From: Anaerolineae bacterium
GTDB taxonomy: Bacteria > Chloroflexota > Anaerolineae > Aggregatilineales > Phototrophicaceae
NCBI GenBank assembly: GCA_019912965.1
Contig: JAIOHM010000185.1
Location: 1 to 64,000 of the forward strand
DNA length: 64,000 nt
Direction of reading: 5' to 3'
Shown: piece by piece, positions 1 to 9,198 of the stretch
Position numbering within the stretch: position 1 is the stretch's first letter
Layout: the number at the start of each line of letters is the position of its first letter
Program-made: the position numbers and the translations under genes
The notes under the pieces: generated by a model
The model's input: only the letters and a program-made list of their open reading frames with translations
Databases searched by the model: none
Told to the model about the DNA's origin: nothing

Positions 1-56
1 TGATCTCAGTAATTCCAGGAAAATACTGCGAAAATCACGCAGCCCAAGTATTGATT

Positions 57-92
57 CCCTCCCTCGTTTACGGGGGAGGGTTAGGGTGGGGG
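57..92 (+). repeat. GC-rich hairpin repeat (CCCTCCCTCGTTTACGGGGGAGGGTTAGGGTGGGGG)
   Basis: Self-complementary CCCTC..GAGGG core; a related sequence occurs in opposite orientation at 48871-48910. Confidence 0.6.
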
Positions 93-131
93 TATCCGAT
101 AACTTTCTTGGAGCTACTTCTGTGGTTCAAA

Positions 132-318
132 TGTCATTGTCAGCGGTTCGCTCCCGCATATCCGCCCGACAATGACAATACCGACAAAGCGGCGGTATCC
201 TCCCATGTAGCCGCTGCACACTACGGCGCTTCCCGTCCCAACCGCCGACAATGACACTTGCGACATGCCTGTCTCCCGTGTTTCCGCCGACAACCCCTAC
301 GGCTAAATGTGCAAATTG
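132..318 (-). repeat. Intergenic repeat element, copy A, with 17-bp imperfect inverted ends (132-148 / 240-256)
   Basis: TGTCATTGTCAGCGGTT ... AACCGCCGACAATGACA; reverse complement aligns without obvious gaps to 48299-48470. Confidence 0.8.
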
Positions 319-387
319 TGCAAAAAGTGAATCAATTGAATCAAAAGGAGCGACCAATTGATCGCCCCTCTCACGGCCCATCATTCG

Positions 388-1032
388 TTACTTTGCTTCA
401 ACGACTCCAACCATCATCGTCCGCACCGCCGCCAACTCATCCTCATTAACCGTATGCCCCATATTGGGATACAAACGCGCCGTAACGTTACCCCCCAATT
501 GCTGAAGCACCTCTGCGCTGTGCTGTACCCGCTCTTTCGGAATGTGGAAATCAACATCACTGCATCCCAAAAACACAGGTGTCCCATCCAGCGAACCCGC
601 ATAATCGCGCGGTGTGCCATCCGGCCCAATCAACCCACCGCTTAACCCGACTACCCCGCCATATCGCTGTGCATTCCGGGCAGAAAATTCGGTCGCAAGG
701 CACGCCCCTTGCGAAAACCCAAGCAGGATAACCTTCTCAGAAGGAATGCCTGCTTCATTAACCGCCTTCAAAACACTGCCCACCGTCTCCAAAGCCGAAG
801 ATAACCACGGCTCGTTGCTCGGAATCGGCATGAGAAAGCTGTTCGGATACCATGTATAGTTAGCCGCCTGTGGGGCAAGATACGCAAACCCCGGTTGGTC
901 GATTTCAGGAACGAGCGAAAGAATGCTTTCAGCCGTCGCCCCGCGCCCATGCACCAAAATCATCGCTGCTTTCGCCTGTTCCAGTGGCGCTCCTGCATGT
1001 AAAACAGGCTGCCCTTGATGGTGTTTCGTCAT
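388..1032 (-). CDS. Phospholipase/carboxylesterase family alpha/beta hydrolase (MhqD-like)
   Basis: LVHGRGATAESIL, GFSQGACLATEFSAR nucleophile elbow, GMGHTV-type C-terminal His region; 4-nt overlap with upstream dioxygenase. Confidence 0.85.
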   Translation of the reverse strand: MTKHHQGQPVLHAGAPLEQAKAAMILVHGRGATAESILSLVPEIDQPGFAYLAPQAANYTWYPNSFLMPIPSNEPWLSSALETVGSVLKAVNEAGIPSEKVILLGFSQGACLATEFSARNAQRYGGVVGLSGGLIGPDGTPRDYAGSLDGTPVFLGCSDVDFHIPKERVQHSAEVLQQLGGNVTARLYPNMGHTVNEDELAAVRTMMVGVVEAK

Positions 1033-2126
1033 TCCTTATTTCCCTCTGCTCCAACCCCGGTTAATGGTCGTAGATATGCGCTAATCGCCTCGCGGTCTTT
1101 CTCCAGCCACGGCGGCAATTTGAGTGAATGCCCCAATTCAGCTATCGATTCATCGAATGGAAATCCGGGGCCAACCGTCGCCAGTTCCACAATATGTCCA
1201 TCAGGATCATTCGTGTAGATGCTTTTGAAGTACACCCGATCCATAATCGGAGACACCCGATAGCCAGCCGCCATCAAACGTTCACGCCATGCTTGCTGTT
1301 CAGCCTCATCAGCCACCGCGAATGCAAAATGATGAGTCTGACCTGCCCCCATTTGAGTACGTCTTGTCTTAGTAGGGTCGCGTTCAAAATACGTGATTAA
1401 TGTTCCCGGTCGCCCATCATCCACACCCCAATACCAGTGTGCCGAATTGGGATCGTCAAAATTCGAGGTCATCTTCACTCGCCGCAGTCCCAATACCGTG
1501 CTGTAAAACGAGTGTGTCCGGTTGATGTCCGAACTAATGGCGGAGATATGGTGCATCCCATCCATCAAACCCATATCACCCGTGATGGTCGCAAGAGGCT
1601 CAGGCCACATTTCAGCCTTGATGCGTCCCTCATCCCGATTGTTTATCAACATTTCCGCTGGCGGGTCACGATGCTCAGTTCCGATGCGGCCAGCTTCTTC
1701 ATCCACCGCCCACCCCGGCCCAACCGTCGCAATCTCTACGATTGTTCCATCTGGGTCACGAAAGTAAATCGACTTGAAATAGTGACGGTCAAATGGCCCA
1801 TCCACCTGAACCCCATGATCGACCAACCACCGCTTCCACTTCAGCAGGCTATCATAATCCTTCACCTGAAGCGCGAAATGATGCGTTCCCCCTACTCCCG
1901 GATACCCTTTACGCGCCCCCGGCCATTCAAAGAACGTAACCGCTGTTCCCGGTCGCCCTGTCTCATCTCCAAAATACAGATGATAACTGCTCGGATCATC
2001 AAAGTTCACGGTCTGCTTGACCAGCCGTAAACCCAGAATTTGCGTATAGAAATCGACAGTACGTTGGGCATTGGAAGCCACAATCGTGATGTGGTGCAGC
2101 CCAAGTATTTTCATGGTCTCCCTCAT
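1029..2126 (-). CDS. Ring-cleaving dioxygenase, two VOC domains (MhqO/MhqE/LinE-like)
   Basis: Duplicated glyoxalase/VOC modules: LGLHHITIVASNAQRTVDFYTQILGLRLVKQTVNFDDPSSYHLYFGDETGRPGT and MDGMHHISAISSDINRTHSFYSTVLGLRRVKMTSNFDDPNSAHWYWG. Confidence 0.88.
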   Translation of the reverse strand: MRETMKILGLHHITIVASNAQRTVDFYTQILGLRLVKQTVNFDDPSSYHLYFGDETGRPGTAVTFFEWPGARKGYPGVGGTHHFALQVKDYDSLLKWKRWLVDHGVQVDGPFDRHYFKSIYFRDPDGTIVEIATVGPGWAVDEEAGRIGTEHRDPPAEMLINNRDEGRIKAEMWPEPLATITGDMGLMDGMHHISAISSDINRTHSFYSTVLGLRRVKMTSNFDDPNSAHWYWGVDDGRPGTLITYFERDPTKTRRTQMGAGQTHHFAFAVADEAEQQAWRERLMAAGYRVSPIMDRVYFKSIYTNDPDGHIVELATVGPGFPFDESIAELGHSLKLPPWLEKDREAISAYLRPLTGVGAEGNKE

Positions 2127-2181
2127 TTGTTTATTGACTATAGGAAGTTATATACATTAGACCAACACCATGCTCTAATTC

Positions 2182-2931
2182 TTACGAGGCAAAAACCATC
2201 ACCGCACCAATCGAATACACAATCAACATTTGTGCTGGCCCATACAACCCCCACACCACATCCCCAATCAAACGAAAGTGCAGCCCGTTAAATAACTGAG
2301 CCGCCAGCAGCAGATCACTCAACAAAAATAACGCCGCCCCAAGTGCCAGTCCGATAAACCCATTGGCCTGTAACGCCAAACCTAACGCCAAACCCGCCGT
2401 GCTGGACAAAAGCAGTGCGTAAGGCAGCGCGGCATAATGCAGTGGAGTGGCCTTCTGGCCTCGGAAAACAACCACATACCATCCCACGAACCCAACCAGT
2501 AGCCACCCGATCAAAGCTCCCCAACGAATATTGGCTGCATTCAATCCGAATTGATCGCCAAACCATACAAAAGCCACGATATACGCGATATGTCCCAATC
2601 CAAAACTCCCAATTCCACCAAGAACGTGTTCTTTCATCGGAATAAGCCGCGCCATGAACAAATCCCCCACCCATCCTAGCGTCATCCCGATAGCCACCAA
2701 CAGTGCATAAGATTCCGACGGTGTTCCGCGCGAGAACACATACCAACTCCACCCCGCCACTACCAGCGTGAATGACGAGAACATGCGCGCCCACGTAGGA
2801 GTTCGATGTGTTCCCTCGCGGTTTAATCGTCCAAATGCCATGCCGCCAAACAGCAATGCCGCCCACATAACCAGCAGCAGAATCATCCATATGCGCTGGC
2901 TATCACTCGAGAGTTCGGTAAACATATCCAA
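2182..2931 (-). CDS. Lysoplasmalogenase-like YhhN family membrane protein
   Basis: Multi-TM ORF with LGWVGDLFMARLIPMKEHVLGGIGSFGLGHIAYI and LFLLSDLLLAAQLFN, typical of YhhN/TMEM86. Confidence 0.8.
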   Translation of the reverse strand: MDMFTELSSDSQRIWMILLLVMWAALLFGGMAFGRLNREGTHRTPTWARMFSSFTLVVAGWSWYVFSRGTPSESYALLVAIGMTLGWVGDLFMARLIPMKEHVLGGIGSFGLGHIAYIVAFVWFGDQFGLNAANIRWGALIGWLLVGFVGWYVVVFRGQKATPLHYAALPYALLLSSTAGLALGLALQANGFIGLALGAALFLLSDLLLAAQLFNGLHFRLIGDVVWGLYGPAQMLIVYSIGAVMVFAS

Positions 2932-3004
2932 ATTCCTTACTGCATTAAAAAGAGCAGGTTATACTCAACCTAAATTTTGAGTGTCAAATTGCTTAAAGGT
3001 TATC

Positions 3005-4207
3005 ATGAATACACAAGATTACATCGCCCTCGAAGAACAATACAATGCCCATAATTACCACCCGCTGAACGTTGTTTTAGATCGAGGGCAGGGTATCTGG
3101 GTTTGGGATATAGAAGGCAATCGCTACTTGGATTTTCTCAGTGCGTATTCAGCCATTAATCAGGGGCATACCCACCCCCGCATCCTCCAAGCCCTGATCG
3201 ATCAGGCCAGCAAACTCACCCTCGTATCCCGCGCTTTTCGTAATGATCAGATTGCCCTGTTAGCCAAAGAACTTTGTGAATTGACCGGCTTCGATACCAT
3301 GCTGCCTATGAACAGTGGTGCAGAAGCCGTTGAAACCGCCCTCAAAGCCGCCCGTAAATGGGGGTATAAAGTTAAAGGTGTTCCAGAAAATCAGGCGCAA
3401 ATCATCACCTGTGAGGGTAACTTTCAAGGGCGCACCATTAGCATTGTCAGTTTCTCAACCGAAGCACAGTACAGGGATGGTTTCGGCCCATTTACGCCCG
3501 GTTTTGTCACAGTTCCCTATGGTGATGCCGCCGCACTGGAAGCCGCCATCACGCCCAACACAGTTGCCTTCTCCTTAGAACCAATTCAGGGAGAAGCCGG
3601 CGTCATCATTCCGCCCGATGGCTATCTTCAGCAAGTACGCGAAATCTGTACACGCCACAATGTCCTCATGATGGCAGATGAAATCCAAACAGGTCTGGGA
3701 CGCACAGGCAAACTTTTTGCTTGCGATTGGGAAGGCGTAAAGCCTGATGTTGTTACCATTGGCAAAGCCCTGTCAGGAGGGTTCTACCCTGTTTCGGCTG
3801 TTCTTGCCCGTCAGGATGTTTTAGGGGTTTTTAAACCCGGCGATCACGGCTCAACCTTTGGAGGTAACCCGCTTGGCGCAGCCGTCGCCCGTGAAGCCCT
3901 CAAAGTCATCGTTGATGAAAATCTGATCGAGAATGCTGTCCAGCAGGGAGAATATTTAAAAGGTCGGCTCGAACGCATCGAAAGCGAACACATCGCCGAA
4001 GTGCGTGGACGGGGATTGCTTATCGGCGTCGAACTAAAGCCTGAAGCAGGCGGCGCACGTCGCTTCTGCGAGATGCTCAAGGACGAGGGATTGCTCTGCA
4101 AAGAAACCCACGACAATGTAATTCGTTTTGCTCCACCCTTGATTATTCAGCGTGAAGACTTGGATTGGGCGCTGGAACGGATTGAAAAAGTGCTGATGAC
4201 TGCATAA
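3005..4207 (+). CDS. rocD: Ornithine--oxo-acid aminotransferase
   Basis: [89 protein letters not shown] at 3005 preferred over upstream GTG at 2981. Confidence 0.92.
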   Translation: MNTQDYIALEEQYNAHNYHPLNVVLDRGQGIWVWDIEGNRYLDFLSAYSAINQGHTHPRILQALIDQASKLTLVSRAFRNDQIALLAKELCELTGFDTMLPMNSGAEAVETALKAARKWGYKVKGVPENQAQIITCEGNFQGRTISIVSFSTEAQYRDGFGPFTPGFVTVPYGDAAALEAAITPNTVAFSLEPIQGEAGVIIPPDGYLQQVREICTRHNVLMMADEIQTGLGRTGKLFACDWEGVKPDVVTIGKALSGGFYPVSAVLARQDVLGVFKPGDHGSTFGGNPLGAAVAREALKVIVDENLIENAVQQGEYLKGRLERIESEHIAEVRGRGLLIGVELKPEAGGARRFCEMLKDEGLLCKETHDNVIRFAPPLIIQREDLDWALERIEKVLMTA

Positions 4208-4227
4208 CCATTTTGAAAGTCAATTTG

Positions 4228-4256
4228 TTGTCAACGCTGTGTGAGTGTATTACAAT
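4228..4256 (+). promoter_or_regulatory. Sigma70-like promoter TTGTCA-N17-TACAAT upstream of the peptide SBP gene
   Basis: Hexamers with exact 17-nt spacing in the intergenic region. Confidence 0.5.
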
Positions 4257-4367
4257 CTGGCGTCAAACCTGAACCTATTGACCGCAAAATAGCTACATAT
4301 ACTGTGGACTTGTCTTCAATAGTGTCTCTGCGTTTGTCTTCTTTAGTCCATAATGAGGAGCATTTTT

Positions 4368-5999
4368 ATGAAACGTGTTTTTCGTGTTTTGCCGCTCATC
4401 CTCCTGACGGCAATTATTCTTGGCTTGGTGATTCCAACCACCGCCCAGGATTTGCCTTCCGTTTCCGCTGAGAGCTGCGATTACGGCGGTGAACTTCTGG
4501 CGGTTGAAGCAGTAGATGCACTGACCGTGAAGTTTACCCTCTGCTATCCTGACCCGGCGCTGCCCTCAAAGGTGGCATTCTCGGCCTTCGCCATTCACTC
4601 GGCTGATCATCTGAATGCGACCGGTGGCGGTGGCGAAGCAATGATCAACAACCCGATTGGTACTGGCCCCTACAAATTGGAAAGCTGGGATCGTGGTAAT
4701 GAAATGGTTTTCACTGCCAACGAACTCTACTGGGGTGAACCGCCAATCGAATCCACTGCGATTTTGAAGTGGAACTCAGAAGCAGCCGCCCGCTGGACAG
4801 AACTTCAGGCTGGCACCGTTGACGGCATCGACAATATTGGCCCAGCCGACTTCGCCGCAGTTGAAGCCAACCCGGATTTCAAACTCTATCCGCGTATTCC
4901 CAACAACATCTTCTATCTCGGCATCAACAACACGGTTGCGCCCTTCGATAATCAGTTGGTACGGCAGGCGCTGGCCTATGGCATCGACAAACAGCGCATT
5001 GTCGATAACTTCTATCCACCTGCCTCGACCGTCGCCAATCAGTTCATGCCTGCCAGCATCTTCGGTTATACCCCCGATGCCAATGTCATTCCTTACGACG
5101 TAGAAATGGCGAAGCAACTGTTGGCCGAATCCGGTGTACCCCTGCCTATTGAAACAACCATCAGCTACCGCGATGTGGTACGTGGATACTTGCCCCAACC
5201 GGCGGTGGTTGCAACCGATCTTCAGGCACAGCTTGCCGAAATCGGCATCAACGCCACCATTACCCCTATGGAATCAGGTGCGTTCCTAGACGCTGCTGAT
5301 GCTGGCGAACTCTCGCTCCACCTGCTTGGTTGGGGTGCAGACTATCCAGATGCCACCAATTTCTTGGACTATCACTTTGGTGCAGGCTCAAGCGACCAGT
5401 TCGGTGACAAAGATCCGGTTCTGACCGATCTGCTCACACAGGCTGGGCAGCTTTCCGATCCCGCCGCCCGTCTGGAGCTTTACCTCCAGGCCAACAACGA
5501 AATCGCCAACTTCGTTCCAATGGTGCCGATTGCCAATGGCGGTAACGCTGTTGCCTTCGCCGCCCGTATCGCAGGAGCATACTCCGGCCCATTCGCGGGT
5601 GAACAGTTCCGCGTGATGGAAGACCCCAATGACGATAACATCATCTTCATGCAGAACGGTGAACCAATCAGCCTCTTCTGCAATGACGAAAGCGATGGCG
5701 AAACCTTCCGTGCTTGCGAACAGATCAACGAATCCCTCCTCGGCTACGAGCTGGGTGGTGGGGCGGTTGTTCCAGCACTAGCGACCGAATGGTCAGCCAA
5801 TGAAGACCTGACCGAATGGACGTTCACACTGCGCGAAGGCGTTAAGTTCTCGGATGGTTCAGACTTTGATTCTGCTGATGTGGTTGCCTCATGGGCTGCC
5901 ATGTGGGATGCTGCCGACCCCAATCATAAAGGGCGCGATGGCAACTTCACCTACTTCAACGCGTTCTTCGGTGCATTCTTGAACGCGCCACCAGCGTAA
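4368..5999 (+). CDS. Family 5 (oligopeptide) extracellular solute-binding protein, apparently circularly permuted
   Basis: Signal peptide MKRVFRVLPLILLTAIILGLVIPTTAQ, then canonical internal segment (VEAVDALTVKFTL...GTGPYKLESWDRGNEMVF...), with the canonical N-lobe (EPISLFCNDESDGETFRACEQINESLLGYELGGGAVVPALATEWSANEDLTEWTFTLREGVKFSDGSDFDSADVVASW) at the C-terminus; ATG 4368 preceded by GAGGAG. Confidence 0.88.
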   Translation: MKRVFRVLPLILLTAIILGLVIPTTAQDLPSVSAESCDYGGELLAVEAVDALTVKFTLCYPDPALPSKVAFSAFAIHSADHLNATGGGGEAMINNPIGTGPYKLESWDRGNEMVFTANELYWGEPPIESTAILKWNSEAAARWTELQAGTVDGIDNIGPADFAAVEANPDFKLYPRIPNNIFYLGINNTVAPFDNQLVRQALAYGIDKQRIVDNFYPPASTVANQFMPASIFGYTPDANVIPYDVEMAKQLLAESGVPLPIETTISYRDVVRGYLPQPAVVATDLQAQLAEIGINATITPMESGAFLDAADAGELSLHLLGWGADYPDATNFLDYHFGAGSSDQFGDKDPVLTDLLTQAGQLSDPAARLELYLQANNEIANFVPMVPIANGGNAVAFAARIAGAYSGPFAGEQFRVMEDPNDDNIIFMQNGEPISLFCNDESDGETFRACEQINESLLGYELGGGAVVPALATEWSANEDLTEWTFTLREGVKFSDGSDFDSADVVASWAAMWDAADPNHKGRDGNFTYFNAFFGAFLNAPPA

Positions 6000-6015
6000 T
6001 CTTCTTTCACCAGTA

Positions 6016-6052
6016 ATCGAGGGGTGTGGGGTACCCGCCCCTCGATTTTTCA
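6016..6052 (+). terminator. Hairpin with T-run between SBP and permease genes
   Basis: AATCGAGGGG ... CCCCTCGATT followed by TTT. Confidence 0.75.
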
Positions 6053-6067
6053 TGAGTACAATACGTT

Positions 6068-7144
6068 ATGTCGAATTTCATCCTCCGTCGCTTGGTCTTG
6101 ACTATTCCCGTTCTCTTCGGCATCCTCTTCGCGACTTTTATGCTGGGAAGATTAATTCCCGGTGACCCCTGTCGAGCTATCCTCGGCGAAAAAGCCACTG
6201 ACGAGGTATGCGATGCCTTTATCAAACGTAATGGTCTCGATCAACCATTGCCAATTCAATTCGGTGTTTATGTACGTAACGTAATGAGTGGTGATCTTGG
6301 GGATTCTATTCGCTTCGGTCGCCCTGTCACAACTTTACTGGTAGAACGGCTTCCCGTCACATTTGAACTTGCTGTATTCGCGCTGCTGTTCGCCATTACA
6401 TTAGGCATACCGCTGGGTATCATATCGGCCTATCGTCACAATTCTGCTGTGGATGTAGGCACCATGATTGGGGCAAACATAGGGGTTTCAATGCCCGTCT
6501 TCTGGCTAGGCTTAATGCTAGCCTATTTCTTTGGCGTCATCCTAAAAGACACACCTTTTGCCCTCCCCCCGTCAGGTCGATTAACGGCTGGCGCAAGTTA
6601 TGATCCCTTTTATACCGTCTGGGGATTGGCAGCAGCAGAAGAGGCCGCGAGTGGGCTGATGATTTTTCTCTCTCGCCTCAACATTCTCAATGCAGTGTTG
6701 ACCTTGAATGGGGCGCAATTCGTCGATTCCTTGCGACACATTATCTTGCCTGCCGCCGCTGTTGGAACTATCCCACTTTCCATCATTGCGCGGATGACCC
6801 GTTCCAGTGTACTTGAAGTGCTGAATCAGGATTATGTACGAACCGCACGAGCCAAAGGATTGTCCGAATACAAAGTAGTGATGCGACACGCTGTTCGGAA
6901 TGCTTTACTCCCCGTTGTAACCATTATCGGCCTCAGTTTTGGTGGTCTGGTCGCTGGGGCAGTCCTGACTGAAACCATCTTTGGGTTCTCCGGCATCGGT
7001 AAAACATTATCGGATGGCATCACAGCCCGCGACTATTCACTCGTACAAGGTGTAACCCTGATTACAGCCATAGGCTTTCTGTTCATCAACTTGGTGGTTG
7101 ACGTACTCTATAGCTATCTGGATCCGCGAATCCGGTTGACATAA
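6068..7144 (+). CDS. Peptide ABC transporter permease (DppB-like)
   Basis: MSNFILRRLVLTIPVLFGILFATFMLGRLIPGDP; EAA motif DYVRTARAKGLSEYKVVMRHAVRNALLPVVT. Confidence 0.9.
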   Translation: MSNFILRRLVLTIPVLFGILFATFMLGRLIPGDPCRAILGEKATDEVCDAFIKRNGLDQPLPIQFGVYVRNVMSGDLGDSIRFGRPVTTLLVERLPVTFELAVFALLFAITLGIPLGIISAYRHNSAVDVGTMIGANIGVSMPVFWLGLMLAYFFGVILKDTPFALPPSGRLTAGASYDPFYTVWGLAAAEEAASGLMIFLSRLNILNAVLTLNGAQFVDSLRHIILPAAAVGTIPLSIIARMTRSSVLEVLNQDYVRTARAKGLSEYKVVMRHAVRNALLPVVTIIGLSFGGLVAGAVLTETIFGFSGIGKTLSDGITARDYSLVQGVTLITAIGFLFINLVVDVLYSYLDPRIRLT

Positions 7145-7159
7145 CAGAGAGGCACACTC

Positions 7160-8320
7160 ATGCAGCGCGTTGAAACCACAATAAATCTTCGCAAAGAAGC
7201 ACAAACGGTCAAGCGAATCCCCCTCACTCGGGCAATAACCATTGTCATCTTTTCAACTTTTCTAATTCGCGGGCTGTTAATTGGGCTTGCTTCGCTGGCC
7301 GATCTTCTATCTGGTTTTATCCCATTATTAGGGCTGCCAGCTCAGGCCATCATATTCATCAACAATCTCAATTATTTAGTGGCCCTGCCGCTAGGGATCA
7401 TTATCTATTATCTGGGGCAAGGCAAAGAACAGAATACCCCCTTCCTCGAACTGATCACCAATATTCTCCGCAACCGTTCTGCCATATTCGGTACGGTCAT
7501 CATCAGTCTGTTCATCTTCGCAGCCGATTTTGCACCTCTGATTGCGACCCACGATCCTATTCTGTCCATGATCGGTCAACCCGGCGAAGTTGGCAGACTG
7601 CCATCAAAACCACCTTGCCTTACCCTCACTGGTTGCCCCGATCCACAACACATTATGGGGTTGGACTTAAATGCGCGTGATCTCTTTAGCCGTGTGATTT
7701 ACGGCGCACGCGCTTCGTTGACGGTTGGTATCGCCAGTGTTTTATTCGCCATTGTGATCGGCACATCGCTCGGTCTGGTTTCCGGTTATGCAGGCGGGTG
7801 GGTAGATAACATCATTATGCGCTTTATGGATGTATTGCTGGCTTTTCCATCGCTCTTGCTGGCAATCGCCATCGTCACCATTCAGGGTCCCGGTTTGGAA
7901 AACGCACTCTTGGCTATCGCCATCGTCTCTATCCCGGTTTATGCCCGCCTGACCAGAGCCAGCGTACTTTCAGCCAAAGAACTGGAATTCGTTACTGCTG
8001 CCAGATCGTTGGGCACGCCATCCCTACGCATACTCATCTTTCAAATATTCCCGAACACCTTAACCCCCATCATTGTACAAGGAACACTTGGCATTGGCGG
8101 CGCTGTATTAGAAGCCGCTGCCCTATCATTCTTGGGTCTAGGGGCGCAACCGCCAACACCTGAATGGGGGCAGATGTTAAGCGAGGCACGCAATTACATT
8201 TTTAGCGCGCCCCACATGGTATTCTTCCCCGGCATAGCGATAATGTTCACCGTGTTAGGGTTTAATCTGCTGGGTGATGGCCTGCGCGATGCAATGGATC
8301 CGCGCCTAAATCGCAACTAG
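7160..8320 (+). CDS. Peptide ABC transporter permease (DppC-like) with ~100-aa N-terminal membrane extension
   Basis: C-terminal MGLDLNARDLFSRVIYGARASLTVGIASV...ELEFVTAARSLGTPSLRILIFQIFPN; hydrophobic N-terminal extension. Confidence 0.88.
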   Translation: MQRVETTINLRKEAQTVKRIPLTRAITIVIFSTFLIRGLLIGLASLADLLSGFIPLLGLPAQAIIFINNLNYLVALPLGIIIYYLGQGKEQNTPFLELITNILRNRSAIFGTVIISLFIFAADFAPLIATHDPILSMIGQPGEVGRLPSKPPCLTLTGCPDPQHIMGLDLNARDLFSRVIYGARASLTVGIASVLFAIVIGTSLGLVSGYAGGWVDNIIMRFMDVLLAFPSLLLAIAIVTIQGPGLENALLAIAIVSIPVYARLTRASVLSAKELEFVTAARSLGTPSLRILIFQIFPNTLTPIIVQGTLGIGGAVLEAAALSFLGLGAQPPTPEWGQMLSEARNYIFSAPHMVFFPGIAIMFTVLGFNLLGDGLRDAMDPRLNRN

Positions 8321-9093
8321 ATGTTTACCAATCGCATAACTTCATCAAACAGATTGCCATTGGTAGCAATGGATTCGCCCGCATAAATCGTGGGGGTGCC
8401 TTTCCAGTCGGTAAATGTACCCCTCGCCTCTTCCATCACCACTTGCAAAGGCCCGCAGTCCCATACGGCCATTTTGGGATCAACCATAATCTCTGCTCGT
8501 CCAGTCGCTACCAGCGCATACCCATATGCATCACCCCATGTTCGATGAATAGATGTGGCAGACAACAAACGCTCCCATCCTTGGGCTTTATCCTCAGCAT
8601 ATTTAGCTAGGGCGATTTCACTTCCCAGCAATGTGGCCTCTTTCATCTCACTCACATTGGAGACCTGTGTTCGCCGCCCATTCCAGAAACACCCGCCACC
8701 ACGAGTTGCATAAATAGTTTCATTGAGTGCCGGGAAATGCATAACCCCAACCAACGGCGCTTGCCCATCTGTTAAAGCCAGCAGCACTGCATACAGAGGC
8801 ACACCATGCACAAACGACTTCGTGCCATCAATCGGATCAATCGTCCAAGTCAGATTTCCCTTTCCGGGTTGCTGACCAAACTCCTCGCCAATAATCCCGT
8901 GTTCCGGCCAATAGCGTGTGATAAGCTCACGCAGTTTTTGCTCGGACTGTTTATCAGCAATAGTCACAGGAGAATCATCTGCCTTACGCTCAAAGCCAAT
9001 GCCCGTTTGAAAGTAGCCCAATGTAATCCGGCCAGCTTGCCAGGCAGCATCCAACGCAAAATCCAGCACTGATGAAAGCGGCGGTAAGCTCAT
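8317..9093 (-). CDS. Inositol monophosphatase family protein, likely histidinol-phosphatase (HisN type)
   Basis: GIIGEEFG, WTIDPIDGTKSFVHGVPLYAVLLAL, WDCGPLQVVMEEARG; start trimmed to MSLPPL. Confidence 0.8.
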   Translation of the reverse strand: MSLPPLSSVLDFALDAAWQAGRITLGYFQTGIGFERKADDSPVTIADKQSEQKLRELITRYWPEHGIIGEEFGQQPGKGNLTWTIDPIDGTKSFVHGVPLYAVLLALTDGQAPLVGVMHFPALNETIYATRGGGCFWNGRRTQVSNVSEMKEATLLGSEIALAKYAEDKAQGWERLLSATSIHRTWGDAYGYALVATGRAEIMVDPKMAVWDCGPLQVVMEEARGTFTDWKGTPTIYAGESIATNGNLFDEVMRLVNI

Positions 9094-9198
9094 GAAAACG
9101 CATCTCCTGTCAAATCGGTTATCGCGGTTATGATACCGTTCAGCCGGGATTGGGTACAATAGGTGGTCTAAACCTTAATCTTATGCGGGGAATTTAAT

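Noticed and set aside
51-645. Small ORFs at 51-254, 127-384, 258-449 and 358-645
   Set aside because: They lie within the repeat element or antisense to the hydrolase; 258-449 resembles 48153-48359 only because both translate the same DNA repeat.
1437-2030. 197-aa + strand ORF antisense to the VOC dioxygenase
   Set aside because: Fully antisense to a convincing gene; no recognisable motifs.
4368-5999. Idea that the SBP gene is a frameshifted or fused pair of partial SBP genes
   Set aside because: Single uninterrupted ORF with one signal peptide; each canonical segment is present once and in swapped order, which fits circular permutation better than duplication or pseudogene.
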